A stretch of 64,000 nt of DNA from Helicoverpa zea (taxonomy: Eukaryota; Arthropoda; Insecta; Lepidoptera; Noctuidae). A program made the translations under genes and the position numbers. Position 1 is the first letter of the stretch, and every line of letters begins with the position of its first letter. Positions 21,801 to 35,472 of the stretch are shown here, piece after piece. The notes under the pieces were generated by a model. That model was given only the letters and a program-made list of their open reading frames with translations, ran no database searches and was not told where the DNA came from. The stretch is from NCBI RefSeq assembly GCF_022581195.2, contig NC_061455.1, positions 12,294,189 through 12,358,188 of the forward strand, given 5' to 3'.

Positions 21801-24800
21801 AAATAGCTTTTGAATGTACGCCGACACAAAATACACACAATTACATAGACACGCGATCATGTAGAAAAATTGAATATACATCGACATGAGCATGTTTGAT
21901 CGATTATATTCATAGCAAGGCTTTTTCATTGCCACACGAAACCAAACCCACACAACACTAGCCTTTATAATTACGCGGCTAAAATAAAAACGCTTTTATA
22001 GACCAATATCTCATTGCTAAGGTGGGCATATGCGAGCAGACAAGCGACTTTACGACCAACATAAAGCGTCGCAGAAAGGCGTGTATAACCCTATAATGCG
22101 GAGGCATAAGGCTGTTACTTAACACCGTAACTTCTGTTTAGAGCCGCGCCTCCGCCTACATTGTCGGTAAATTCATGGGTGTCAGTTTAGTTCTATGGAC
22201 GTCTCATTCCACAGTCTCCCTGGGGCATCAGTATATTAAGCTATTGTGGTACTGCCCTCCTTGGTTGATCTATGTAATTTGGGTTAAATGAACCCTGTAA
22301 TGCGGCGGAGTAAAAATGTTTGTGCCTTGAATATGATATGTGGATGTTGTTAAGTTGCCTTGTTTGATGTGGGTGTTTGTTGTTTAAATTAAGACAAATT
22401 ACGTATTGCCGAAAGCTCTGTTAACTTAAAAATAACTCAGGAAAAGTTATTTGGACGAACATAAAATATTGTTGTCATAAAATATAAGACACATCATATC
22501 AGATTTCTTTGTGCAAATCTTTGACACAAGATAACAAAGACATCCCAAAAAACTGCTGTAAGTTTTGGCTCATCTCCAAAATCTTGCCATAAAAATTTTG
22601 AATGTTTACAATAGATTGTACTTTCGATTTCTTCAGCCACGGAATCTTGGCTCGAGCCCCCTTGCTTCGTTCGTGTACAAACAAATTTGGTAGGCCAATG
22701 TCTTCTAAACTTTCACTGTTTGGCGGGCCGCCAACACCACAGTTCCACAGAATGGTGACTTTCGAATAAACCGAATAAAGATAATTTATTCGTATGATTT
22801 TGGCCGCGACGCAATCGCTTTCGAATTATTCCCCTTTCCAGGTTTCGTACGCCGCATTGAATTTTAGAGGGTTATTTAGAATGTGCCGTTTTTACTTTTT
22901 TGAAATAAGATTATGCGATTTTATTTGGCAGTTCATATTTTTCTGTCGTCCGCTTACTCTCAGCTTTTATGATAAATAATGGATATTTACGTGTGTAAGC
23001 GAGAGGAACAGGTCACTGAATATTTATATGAGTAAGTGAGCCATACGTTTCGGTCTCCCGAGGCTCTTCATCTTGAAGGATATGCTTGACACGGCCAGAG
23101 GTTGAAGTAAAAACTCTCTCTCTTTTAATTTCAGCAGTATAATTACACAATACGCGAACTGTAGGTATATTTAGATCGTGTATCCAAGAACGTGATTCGG
23201 CCAAACTCCCAGCGGTTACTGGGGTCGGAGTTGAAACTAATTCGAAGACAAACTAAGAACAATCTTAACAGTAGGAACGCTTCATCAACCGCCACGTGGC
23301 CTTCTGCCTTTATAAATTTCACGTTTACCCACTATGTATCTTTATCTGGCACTTGAAACTGTTTTATGGTGTCTAAAGTTACCCAGTTTAGCTTAGTGGG
23401 GTTAGGCCTACACACGGATTTGGAGGGCGGTTAGCTGAAATTGATTGTTTGGTCGATCGTTTGTGGAAAATATAGGAGTTAAAACTTAAGAGTTTGTTTA
23501 TTTACCTTATTTTGAAGCGATTTTTTTTCATTGAATGTTTTTGTTTAGCAATGTAAGCTCCCTTTGTAAAAGGTTGTGTAGGTATAATTTATTTAATTGC
23601 ATTTCTATTTCATATATTTAGGTTTTTAGTTAGATAATTAAAAGTAATCCTTTGCAATCAAAAATAAACGCTTCAAATTATTTTAACTTTCCCATTTTTT
23701 GAATACCAATTAGTTTTCCTACCAACAATCAGCTCTCAATCCTTCTTCCCCGTATGACACACGAACTTACAGGCATTATTAGCTACGTGATACTAGAAGC
23801 TCCACCGAGCTGTTATCGCGGGCTATTTGCCTCTAACGTGATATTAAGGATTACATCGTAATCAGATACGCTCGCTTAACGCGACGCCCGTGTTTAGCCG
23901 GTTTCTTAACAGTTCAGCTACTGATAACTCGGATTCAAGTATGGAGTTTGTAATCGTTAAGGATTAAGCAAGTAGGTTATATGATGTGAAATGATAATTA
24001 TTTCATGTATTTTATAGTCCATTTTAGATGTACGACAAATAAAAGACATGGGACCGTGATTTGTAAACGTAAACGGACAAATAAACAGTATATTTTTTAA
24101 TATAAATACAAAGTAAAAACATGTACTGTCAACGTGAAAATAAAGTGTCGTTTGAATGCGACTGTGGTCGTAATTTTTTATTACTACACAAGTAATATCC
24201 TCTCACTTGTACTATTACAAGAACGTCGTAACTGCTTCGGTCCATTGTGAGTCTCTTTGTGTTAAATGTACTTAATATAGGACAATATTCCATTCTATAT
24301 GAATGGAGTTCTGTCGTTACTTTTTTCATGAGTCGTAATTGAAGTTGTAACTGGTTATCTCGCCGAGGAATAATAAGACCTGCTATATAAAGAGATATAA
24401 ACATTTCGACTGATACATAACGGACTAAAATTTAACAACTGAACAATGCATGGACGAATAGCAGTTGTAAAATTTTGACTGAACTGTTTTTTACTGGTAG
24501 AATTTTAGTGTTTTTATCGAGTAATATAGTTTAGGTATACACTATAGACGTAAAAAGAAATAGTATTTTTTTGTATGAGATATAAAAAAGATTTGGAGAT
24601 AATATAATGTATCTTAGATTATTATACGGTCATCGCATCGGTACTAATTGGTGGCTGACAATTACAGAAAATACTAAACACACCTAATTTATTACTATCC
24701 CCATTTACCAAGGAAATTGAAGTTACATAACAGCATACGACCGACTTATTATAAACTAGCTTGACGATAAAACGCACGCGTTCGCATTATGTTTATTATC

Positions 24801-27800
24801 TCACCTGACGTATCTCTGCGTAGCGCACCGCGCTTTGGGACACGGCGTATTAACAATACGCACAAAATAATGGTTCACACGTTTGCGTATGACACGACTC
24901 TAAGCTTTGTTTGTTTTTGAAGGCACGTTCCTATGAATTAGTGCGGTTTACGGAATAGTTTTCTTGGGATATTAACTTATGGGGGTTGGTTTAGTTTTAG
25001 AGGATTATGGCGCTTTGTTTTGATCCTTCTTAGTTTAGTTTTAATAAGATAATACGGCTTGAGATTTACAATTGTTATTGAAGTTTAAAGAATAATATAG
25101 TAGTTTTTAGTGACTTGATAAAAAAAAACGTATTCACAATAGGTACATTACACGAGGCAGTAAATACGAAGTCAAAACGGCTTTATAAAGGACGAAACGG
25201 AAAGAGGAACACAGTGAATGACAGAATTACTCGCCAAAAGAGACAGACGAGCAACGAACAGTAAACTTAAAAAATATAAATGTTGTGTTTACTTACAAGT
25301 GAACGCGATTCGTCGTTTACGACATCGCCCTCATTCCGGGCATTGCGCGAAATTACCGTGCCCCATTGTTCGGAGCCCTATAAAGACATAAAACGCAAAA
25401 ATAACTCGACACCAATAGAGATATTGGTCCTTCGGTACATAAAATTTTGTTTACAAACCTTTCTGTAATCATTTTGCTTGGTAATGTGGATGTAAAGGTT
25501 TCGTAGTCATTAAACATTTTATAGACTTGCTATGTGTGAAAAGGAATTTAATGGATTGTAAATTGTATCAATGTACCTGTGTAGAACTGAGGTTTCGGAT
25601 TCTATTTACATAGGTATATTACATTTAGAAAATCTATATTTTGAAAAAAAGTTTTCACATAAAAGTAACCGCAAAACGAAACCATCGGCTATCGTATTTA
25701 TTCAATACCGAACATAGAAAAACAGCAAATAAAGAAAAAAACAAAAGCATGTGTTCTATATTTAAACCGCCATTATTAGAAAAGACAGATGATATCTAAT
25801 ATCTATCCGTGCTCATTATACGAACTAAAATGGCCGACACGCCGCGGACCGCGCTTTCGATCAAATTATACAGCGTACATGATGAATGTAGGGGGAAATT
25901 ACATGAAAGATGGCATCACTCATTACAAGGACGCTTGTTCACTGTCACAACCCGGTAAACGACATTAAGAATTTTACGAGTGCTTTGTACTAGGTGATGC
26001 TTGATGACTATAACGTGGTATGGTGCTGTAATTTTTATGGTCATCATGAAAGAGCTTTGCGTAGAGCTGTAATTTTTTTATGCTCATTATAATAAGCCTG
26101 TGGTGTAAAAGGTTATTATTTGTATAATAATTATTATATATGATTTTTTTCAGAGCCCGAAGTAATTTTTAATATTTTTAAATCATAAATAAAAATAGGC
26201 TTTATGTAAGTACGTTCTATTTACTTACTTAATCTTCATTGTAAAAATAAGTGTACCTACTGTAATTCAAATTCATACATAATACTTCTGTTAATAGCAT
26301 TAACACATTCCAGAAACAGTAGCGTCCTATTCAGAAATAACTTAATTGAGACGGGACAAAGTCGGAACTAAAAACTGCAGCACCCGAATAAAGTTCAAAA
26401 TCCTGGGGCTTATTGAGCAAACGCTAAGAGCGAAAGGGACGTACGAAATTCGTTTTCGACAGAATGTTAAGTGAGTTAAATCTCCAAATAAAAGGTGGGT
26501 TGCCTACTCAGCTGGCTGTAGTTGCTGACGTCGACTTGCTATGGTAATGAAGTTGTGTCCCTCCCTCCTCGTCCTCCAGTAGTGGGACAAAACAGTCGTT
26601 ATCTGAAGCGATGATCTAAATGTAAGGGTTCTGTTGGTCGTGATTGTGGGCGCCTCAGGACATACGATTGTTTCTGATAACAAGGCACAGTTGTAAACTG
26701 GGTTATTGGTTGCGCTGACTGATGTTTAGAAAAATGTTTGCGGGTGAAGGGTGTTGTTGCGTGTTACGGAATTTTTACGTTGGCAGTTGTTTTTTTTTTG
26801 CGGAGATGTTATTTTTTGGTCTGCGCTTTTGTGTGTTAGTGAGTTTTAACAGGAATATTGATTCCTGTAAAAATGTACAAAACATAACTTTGCTTTATCA
26901 AACTTTTTATAATATATGTGAGCACTACTCAAAAGTACCCTTAACATTGTTTAAAAAACTTTCTCCTACCTTCAAAAGCCTAAATGATTTTTGAGATAAA
27001 ACACTTTTATATGCGTACTAACCATTAGCTTTTATAGGGAGGCTTCGTAATGAAAAGTGTTCATATTTTGTAAAGTTTGGGGAAGTTCATAAATTCCGTG
27101 TAACTGTTCTGAGGCCCTAGTTCGTGGAGATGGAATCTTTATTGACGATACGATATTCAGATAATGTTACTTACTGCCTTTAGTAATTATTACAATGGCC
27201 GGTGATCATTTTTTGTTGGCGCTTCCTTGAGGAAGTTGGCTTAGAAAGGGTTTGATTTTCGTATTAGAGGAAAAAGGTGGTGTTTTTTTTCCTGGATTCC
27301 GCTTGTTGCTACTCGTAGCAAAGCTTGTTTGTGGCGATTGCTGATCCTACTATTTATCTTTTGAGCTTTTTTGTTCTATAAAATATTGACACACAATTAT
27401 CGTTTTGCTTGACTTGATGTTTCGATTTTATGACTATGATTATATGATTTTCAAATAACCCTTACCAATTTATATATCGTTACGCTTTACAATATTAATC
27501 AGCAACTATTCATTAATTAACTAAACTTCAACTATATCAGCCATTCCAAAAATAGGTTAACACCCCAGTCTATTCCTATCTTGATATACAAATAGTCGAA
27601 GTAAGCGTACGCTGATAAAAATGTCACGCGTAGTGACCGCCGCTGACTTGTTTGTGACCGCTCAGTCACCGATAGTCACGATAAGGAGAATTAGCATAAA
27701 CGTCTGAAGTTACGGAATCAATGGGTAGGTACGTGACTAGTGCGAGTAAATTAGTAGCTTTCGTTTGTTTTTTAGACACATCGGTGGTTAAGGTGACATC

Positions 27801-30800
27801 TTTATTGGTTACTTTTGTTTTTAGAACATGTTTGTCTTTTTAAGTAGGCTGTAAACTTGGGAACTGTATATAGATAGTCTTTTTTTGCTACGGTTAATTA
27901 AAGTACACTTGCAGTTTATTATGTTTACTATTCAATGAGTAAAGTTCAGGTATTTTTGGTTGTTTCTTTTTTAAAACAAGAGCAGTGAGTGAGATACTCG
28001 AGAACTAACTAGATTTTTAAAACTGAATATGGTTTGGTTATGTCGAATGTCAAAAACTAGCAGTAGCGGGGTTTAAATTGCCCCCAAAAACGTCAACCAC
28101 GACCCACCGGTATCCAGCCTCTCACCACGACAAAAAGAGGTCCAAAACTCACATCTACACCCGAAAAAAAAAAATACGAACAACTTGACGTGTTTATGAT
28201 ACAACCAGAGAGAGATTCGTCGAGCTCACATTCCTCTAACCAAATTTCTATCGAAGCATGATTGTGAGCCGAGCCTGGAAACAAATGAATAAACAAAAAA
28301 AACCTGATGAAATATTATGTTTTGGAGTATAGACAAATTACTGTTCCCCGCACTCCCGTCAAATATAAAACGGATTCTTTATTTGGCTCCCAGTCTCCCG
28401 TTTATACGTTTTCGTCGAAACTTTGTTCCGTGGTTAAATAAACCTTTATTATTTTGTTTGAAGCTCATTTTCTTAACCGGAGGGGAAGGCGTGTAGGCTC
28501 AAGGCTTGCTTAAGCATGTCTTAGAATCTTTTTTTGAAAGTTTTATGTCTTCAAGAGCCGTCATCTATTTGTTTTTTTTATGCAGCCAGCAGGGTCAATT
28601 AAATCCTCAAATAACATCTTAAAATTGAAAAACCATAACTACCAATTTCTTGTGCAGATTTCAACTCATCCTTATCTATTTAAACTAATACACTTCTCCA
28701 GTTTTCTAAATAATTGTTACGGTCTCCATTTTTTTATTGTCTCGCTGTGTTAACTACTAGAACATAATTACTTCAACACGCATCCATCTCGTTGTTTCCA
28801 GCTCATATAATAATAATTTTCTGTACGTTTCTCTCCACGCATTACACACTCAGACATTATTAGGTTTGTTTTATTAGCTCCTCTGAAATTGGCAGCCTAA
28901 CGATACGTTAGAACTAATTTTCATTTATCAAACTTAGTTGGAGTTTGTGTTGGCTCTAGACTTTCAATTTATGTACGATATTTGATAAACATGTTTCGAA
29001 ATGCTGACTTCATGTTTATTGAATTAATTTTACTTATCTGGTGGTTATTTGTTTTGTAGTTAGTGGATTTATTTTCTGTGTTTTGTCTATTAGAATTTCA
29101 CTTAATACTTTTTTATTTACTGCTTTTAGTAACGTTGAAAATATTCACATTTATTAAATACGCACAAAAACAACAGTGTTTCTGGAACACAGTTTTCAAC
29201 TAAATCTAAATTCAGCATTCTACAAATGTGTCTATCTATCAAACCCGCAAACCCAACACGACATTTTTGCCAACTTAACACCCAAGCCATAGAAATAAAC
29301 GTCTTAATATGACACGTCGGAACCCATAATTAGGACCAAACACAGCAGGGTTACCCGAATTAGAACTTTAATAACAGGGGCATATGACCTAAAATAGAAG
29401 TTAATGTGGCGATAAAAACTTTCATATGGTGGATATAACGTTGGCGGAATGTAATCTGGGCTAGGAGTCGTAAAGGAGACGGTCAGTAACATCGAGGATT
29501 ATGGCAGCAATTTGGTTGCGCGATTGTCCCGGAATGTGGATGCAGTCTGGCTTGTTGCTGTTCCTACGCTAGATGGGGGATCAGATTATCTTGAAGGGGT
29601 ATTAGGGAAGTTTCGGTTTTTGAATGGATTGTGGATGTCTTGACAAGGATTGCATGTTCAACGCAGATATTGTATTTGATTGAATGATATGGCAATTTGA
29701 ATCTTATGATTAGTATTTTGTGCCGATAGAAGTTTAGCCATAATTACAAACATATGAAGGACGTATGAGCGGCCATTTAAAAGAACCACCCTTCCACAAC
29801 ACTTCTGTATACTCAACAATCTATTCTTAATTCAGCCGGGTCATGCATGTGCTGTTTATGCGTTAGACGCAGACGGTCATCGTTCGCAGTAGCACGGCAA
29901 TTGTGACGTCACAACGTATCCATTTGTGTCAGAACACATCAGAAACATACGTGCCCGAGGAGATTCTAATATGGCCGCCGTGATTACTTTGAAGAGCGTG
30001 ATTTTGACTCTAGTGGAGCCATTCTCTTTTATACGCCAAAGATGTTGCTTATTTCTGAATAACTACACTTTATGTACACGAAGAAAGCTAATATAGCGAG
30101 CGGTACATAAAAAGGTACGCATTAACGTAACAAAGAGTTCTTATATGAGAAAAAGTTTGTCTAAAAATCAAAAGAATTGTATTATTCTTTTATGCACAAT
30201 TTCACTGATCGAATAACTTCGTTCAAAGAAAAGAAATAAAGTAAAGAGTTAAGAAAATTCAGTCAGTTTGAAGAAAACTTTATATGTAGATACGTAACTA
30301 TTGCAACATTGATGAAATTCTTGAGCTTTAATAAAAACTTTTCTTACAAACAATTTTCACCGAAAGTTGAAAAAAAAAAATACGCATTCAACAAAAAGGT
30401 TTATTACAAAATAGTTTTCAAAAATGTTTTACATTTTTTTTTCTCACAATTTGAAAATAGAATAAAGTTTTTCATTTGTTTTGTCTGCAGTTTATGTTAT
30501 CAGTTATTGTTATTGTAAACGTAATTCTTTCGTTAAGTTAACAATTTATTTCAAAATTGAATCATTTTCGAGAAAAATATGTAGATATGTATTTGTTATG
30601 TGGTTCATCACATCATGAATTTTAAAGCAGACTAAGACTACTATTTGACCATAAATATACTTTAAAATCCGTGAATAACCAGCTGAATCCAAGCTAATTG
30701 ATATAAATTGTTTGCATAACATTTATAAAATATTTATGTTATTTAACATTAATTTGCCGCTTCGTCGCACACCAATTGTTTCATATTTGCAAATGATTAT

Positions 30801-33800
30801 AGTTTGGATATTTTTGCTCGTGATCGCATTTGTTTACATTTTAAATTATTCATACATTATAAAATGTAAATAACACTTTGGAATTATGATCGTGGTTTAT
30901 TTGTATTCATTATGCCGAAGTTTTTAGTTAGTGCTGATGTATTCATAATGGCGAGCAGCTTGATAATTTTATGCATTGCATTAATTTTGAAGTCTCGTGT
31001 CCATTATTGGTTTGGGATAGGTTTAGTTTCATAGATTTGGTAAATAATAATTTTAATAAAATCAGTCATGAAAATTCAAATTAAATTATATTTGAGTTTG
31101 CCACTTGAAAAATACTTCAAGCAATAGAACCGTGAATCTATGTTTAACATGTGTGAGTTGTTTGTATAAAACTCATTCACAATACAAGATCGAGGTTCAG
31201 TAAAGCGTTTTGACCATGACTCTAAAACAAGTTAAACGGACCGACATATTCATTACAAAGATCCTACAGTTCATAAGGGTGGTGTTATACTTATCTGTCC
31301 TGCCCAAGTAGTTATTATAGTTCCTTTTTTTAAATTTAACACATTTCCGCACACACATATTATTGCTCATCACACGATATTGACAACAACAGGAATCAAA
31401 GTCAAGACACTCAGTTTGACAGTCCAGGGCATGGTGACCATTGCACCGACAATATCGTTCATTGTCCACAATAATATTGGAACAAATCAATATTTCAGAA
31501 CATTAATTTGTTAAAGTCTTCAAGAGACCAAAAATTGGACCAAGACATTTGACATAACCTTTACACGTACAAAGTCAAGATGTAATAGGTACATGTCGCA
31601 GTCGATGCATCGCATGTACAAGTCCAGGCACGCCGATGCGCTTTGAGCACACAATCACCATTAAGTTAAAGGCTAATTAAACCCCTGAGAAACTTACTTG
31701 TGTCCCGCGGTAGCGCTAACTTCGTGAGGTGTGGAGTGAGGCATAAGCGGTAGCGTTTTGAATGTCTGTGGCTTCGTATTTTATGAAGTTTTGGTCAGTT
31801 GTGTATTTTTTCATGAAATTCATTCCCAATGGGTCGATTTTCAAATATTACTTATTTTTCATGGTAATCTGGCTCGAATATTCGGCCGAGTTTTTCCAAC
31901 TTCTATTATTCTGTGTAGTCTGGGCCTCAGCTCAGAGGCTGGGTTCCATCTAACCCGATAAACCTTGGCTAGGATTAAAAGTTTTAGCTTCAAACGTTTC
32001 GTTGATTTTACTGCTTCGAATTATTTAAGTGTATAAAATCACTAAAATATCAACACTCTTTCCTTATTACATATCAGTTACGAGGTAAAATTAAACAGTC
32101 GCTCGCAGCCTCAAGTTTGTGCCAAATCAATACGGCTTCAATGTTCTTGCAGGCAAATTGTTTCCGTTCGCGTCAATTTACTAAATGTCTGACGTCAGAA
32201 TCATTCGTACTACGACTTGTTGCTACTACATTTTTAATTACTATTTTACTAACTATTATAGCCTTGCTCTGAAAATGTTGAAGAGTATGGGAATTTCTTA
32301 CCATACTTTCGAGACCTTCTCCGTTTTCGATTTTGGGTGTACATACCTGTGAACAAATAAGGGTCATTTTTAATGTTTGGTGTTAAAATTGTGTTGTTAA
32401 AATCATCACTGAAACTCTCCAATGATTCACTAAACTCATCTATCGTCAATAAAAAATCAGAAAATTTGGTATGAGATCCTAAGCAATTGCGTAAAAAATC
32501 GAGTCGACAATATAAATAAGTAACCTTTAAAAAGTCATTACGACCAGATACAGTAAACACAACATAACGTATATCAAGCCTATACCCAAGAACCCGCGCA
32601 GTTAGTAAACGTGTTTTGATTTACTTTGCCAGCCAATCATCTCCACATGACGCAAAGGATTGACTTTCACAACTTCGGTGAGCATCTAACGGCACAGTTT
32701 TACATACTTATAAAGAAAATCTTTTAGGATGAAAGGCAGTATCAAGCGGAGCCTCTTATTATGAGCTATGGTACATCTTGCTATCTTATTTCAATTTGTA
32801 CGCTCCATTGATTGCAGATGCCTCGAGCGGTCTTCGTTTGCAGTTACTGCGAGTGAAAGGAACGCAGCGATAGAGAACCGTATACACAAGAAAAGAATAC
32901 TACATATTTTTCTATGGGGAGACGAAAAATATCGAAAAAAGTTATCGCATCAAAGTCTCGGCGCCCGTAAAGGTCTCATTAAAACTGTTCTGTGAAAGAA
33001 TTCCGTCCAATTTATATGACAGTCGGCAGTAGATTGGTCGGAAAGTAAATAACGACATTTTTTCGTCTATTGTTTTAAATGATGTTTAAGCGGGTTTGCT
33101 TATTTGGGTTCTTTAATGAACGTTATTTTGTTTGAAAGTTTGTCTAAAAACGTTTATTGGGGTTGGAATGAAATATTAACAACTACTAAAGTGATACTTG
33201 AGAGGACGGAGTTGTGCCTAGTACAATAATGTGTAGATATATTTTGTGGAAATGTTATGAAATGTGGCAAGAATAAAGATACAATAATGATAAATGGAAG
33301 AAGATATGAGATTGCCGTCATCCTATTCAATTATATGCTCAAGTTTTTCACGTTTAATACAAAAGTTTTTGACCTTATCTCAGCTCATACATCTTATATA
33401 CAGAAACAGGATATCTGAATGTAAACGTATTAAACAACGTTTGATGCTCCTATATCAATATCCTGTCGAGAATTTTCGAAAGGAAAACACGTGAACGCGG
33501 CATATCAAACATTTCCAGAAACGTTTACAGATGAAAATATTTGTCCAACAAATCTCGAGCACACGTGGAAATATTGTCAAAAAATTCATTTCCTTACAAC
33601 GAGTGCGTGCCGAAGGGAAGTTTTCTCCATCATCTGTCAATACCGCACATCCAGGATTTACTTTTAAAATATGTCATTATATTTTTTATATTACGTCGTG
33701 TGGGCAAAAATGTACTTATTTCGCGCTCCGTTGGACTGAAAATGTGACATCAGCGCGAGTGTGAAGGAGTGTGTCGTGGTAGAAGGAAATTTACGAGGTG

Positions 33801-34919
33801 ACTGTAACCTAGGCCTCTTCGGTTTACGGTCACTGGTTTTTATTCGGCGCGGAATAAAACAACGCGGTGGTACAATGCGTGGCTATTGCGCGGACCGAGC
33901 GCTGAGGTACGGTCAAAGAGCAAAAGGTATTGTACGCACAGATAAAAGTGTTCGTCCGTTTGAGTTACACAGCAATATAGCATTTGTTGTGTATGCTCTG
34001 TGCTGCTGTGAAAGAAATGTAGGTCGCACTGCAAGTTATTAGACTGGCGCTTCTTTATACACACGTGCGCGGAACTTCTAACGATTTGTGCACTGATCCG
34101 GGTGTGTGATACGAAGTGTAAGTAGTATGTTCGGGATAGGAATTTTGTCGACGTGAACAGAGTATGTATCTGAATGTAACATGAAAGATATTGTATGTTT
34201 TCTTTAGAACTTGTCTACTTTGAAAACTTATATTTTATAGATCTTTACTGCAACCATCGTATCATGTCTTTAGACTAATATACATCTAAAATATTGCCTA
34301 GGTTTAATCGAGACACATTCGCATTTGTAACCCCAGCAAGACTTCTCTCACAAATAAAGCTTAGAACACACGCACAACTATGAATAATAAGGCCTATTCT
34401 ATTCAACACAGTTGCGTGCGTCAAGTGTGAATCGAGCGAGTCGAGGCATTCGCGTGCGAATCGGTTGTCATTCATAGCCACACTGGCACAGTCTATTCCG
34501 TCTATATGTCTGTTTTTAAACGACACTTTGATGTTTGCAAATTGAACATGATACTTTATGTTCAGCTGTGTAATATAGTGAGTTGGTTCTTTTTTCCAAT
34601 GGCGCGGTATGGGATTGAATGATTTTGTGGGAACTGGGTTATTCGTTTTGGTAGTTTAGATTACTTTACAGTACTTAATCCTTTCTTTTAATACAGATTG
34701 GATAGCTTACTAAACTACTACTACACAATTCGCAAAACGTTAATTTAGTTTCAAAATTAATTACTACACTTTATCGCTTATCGCTTACACAAAAAAAATC
34801 GCAACATAATTAAATAAATCACCCTCAAAAAGACAACCCTCAACCTCAAAAACCCGAACGCAAACTTCAACCTGTCATTACCGAACCTTAGTCGGTGTTA
34901 ATACAAAATATCGCGCGAA
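18871..34919. other. 16-kb non-coding stretch, no gene recognised
   Basis: No ORF here looks like a protein; the longest are chance frames in GC patches. The notable patch is 20560-21060, CpG-rich with two runs of 8-9 G at about 20828-20836 and 20880-20888. Other GC-richer patches (22010-22260, 24770-24860, 29880-29990) have stops in all frames. It reads as intergenic or intronic DNA. Confidence 0.55.
20820..20890 (+). other. G-run cluster in a CpG-rich patch
   Basis: Two long poly-G runs within 60 bp, flanked by GCG-rich sequence; quadruplex-forming potential on the plus strand. Confidence 0.5.
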
Positions 34920-35472
34920 TAATGACGTAAGCACGCGCTCCGGTGTCAAAGGACCTTAATGACTCGTCAACCGCACTGTAACTAGAGACAGAACATTGGC
35001 CCGGTAGAGGTGCTACGGAGCCACGGTGGCACCTATTTGTTACCGAAATGAGGGCTTGTTGATACAACTTTTTGTTAAATTTTAGAGGAGTAAGATGGGT
35101 TGCATTATTTGATTGTAACCAAATCAAAATTTCCATGAAGTCGATTTGGTTATAGTTAAATGGCGCAAAACACCCTTTATGCTGTTACCCTTAGAAAATA
35201 TACCTATTGGTTGCATCTTTCTGCTGTTATATATTATGAGTATGACGTACGTATCTCTATATGTTATGGGTTTAATCGCTCCGAAATTACAACTCAGTGC
35301 GTCTCTGTTTGACATACATAGAATCGTAATAAACCAATCTGACCACATTAACAAGCCAATTATACAAGGAAACATTTCGTGTGACGTCATTACTACATCA
35401 AAATATTTCGTAATGACATAACGCATCAAGTATCAAAGGACCAGTAATGACTCGCGCCGACCACAGCGTAAC
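34920..35472. repeat. pair of diverged about 62-bp direct repeats, 490 bp apart
   Basis: At 34920-34982 and 35412-35472, both copies run AATGAC(G/A)TAA, then TCAAAGGACC, then TAATGACTCG, then ACCGCACTGTAAC or ACCACAGCGTAAC. The intervening 430 bp is AT-richer and includes an inverted repeat (35116-35125 with 35143-35152, TAACCAAATC). Confidence 0.6.

Noticed and set aside
31197..31490. Cysteine-rich 97-codon frame on the minus strand
   Set aside because: It starts at TTG, has no signal peptide or known cysteine pattern, and lies in AT-rich non-coding DNA; likely chance.
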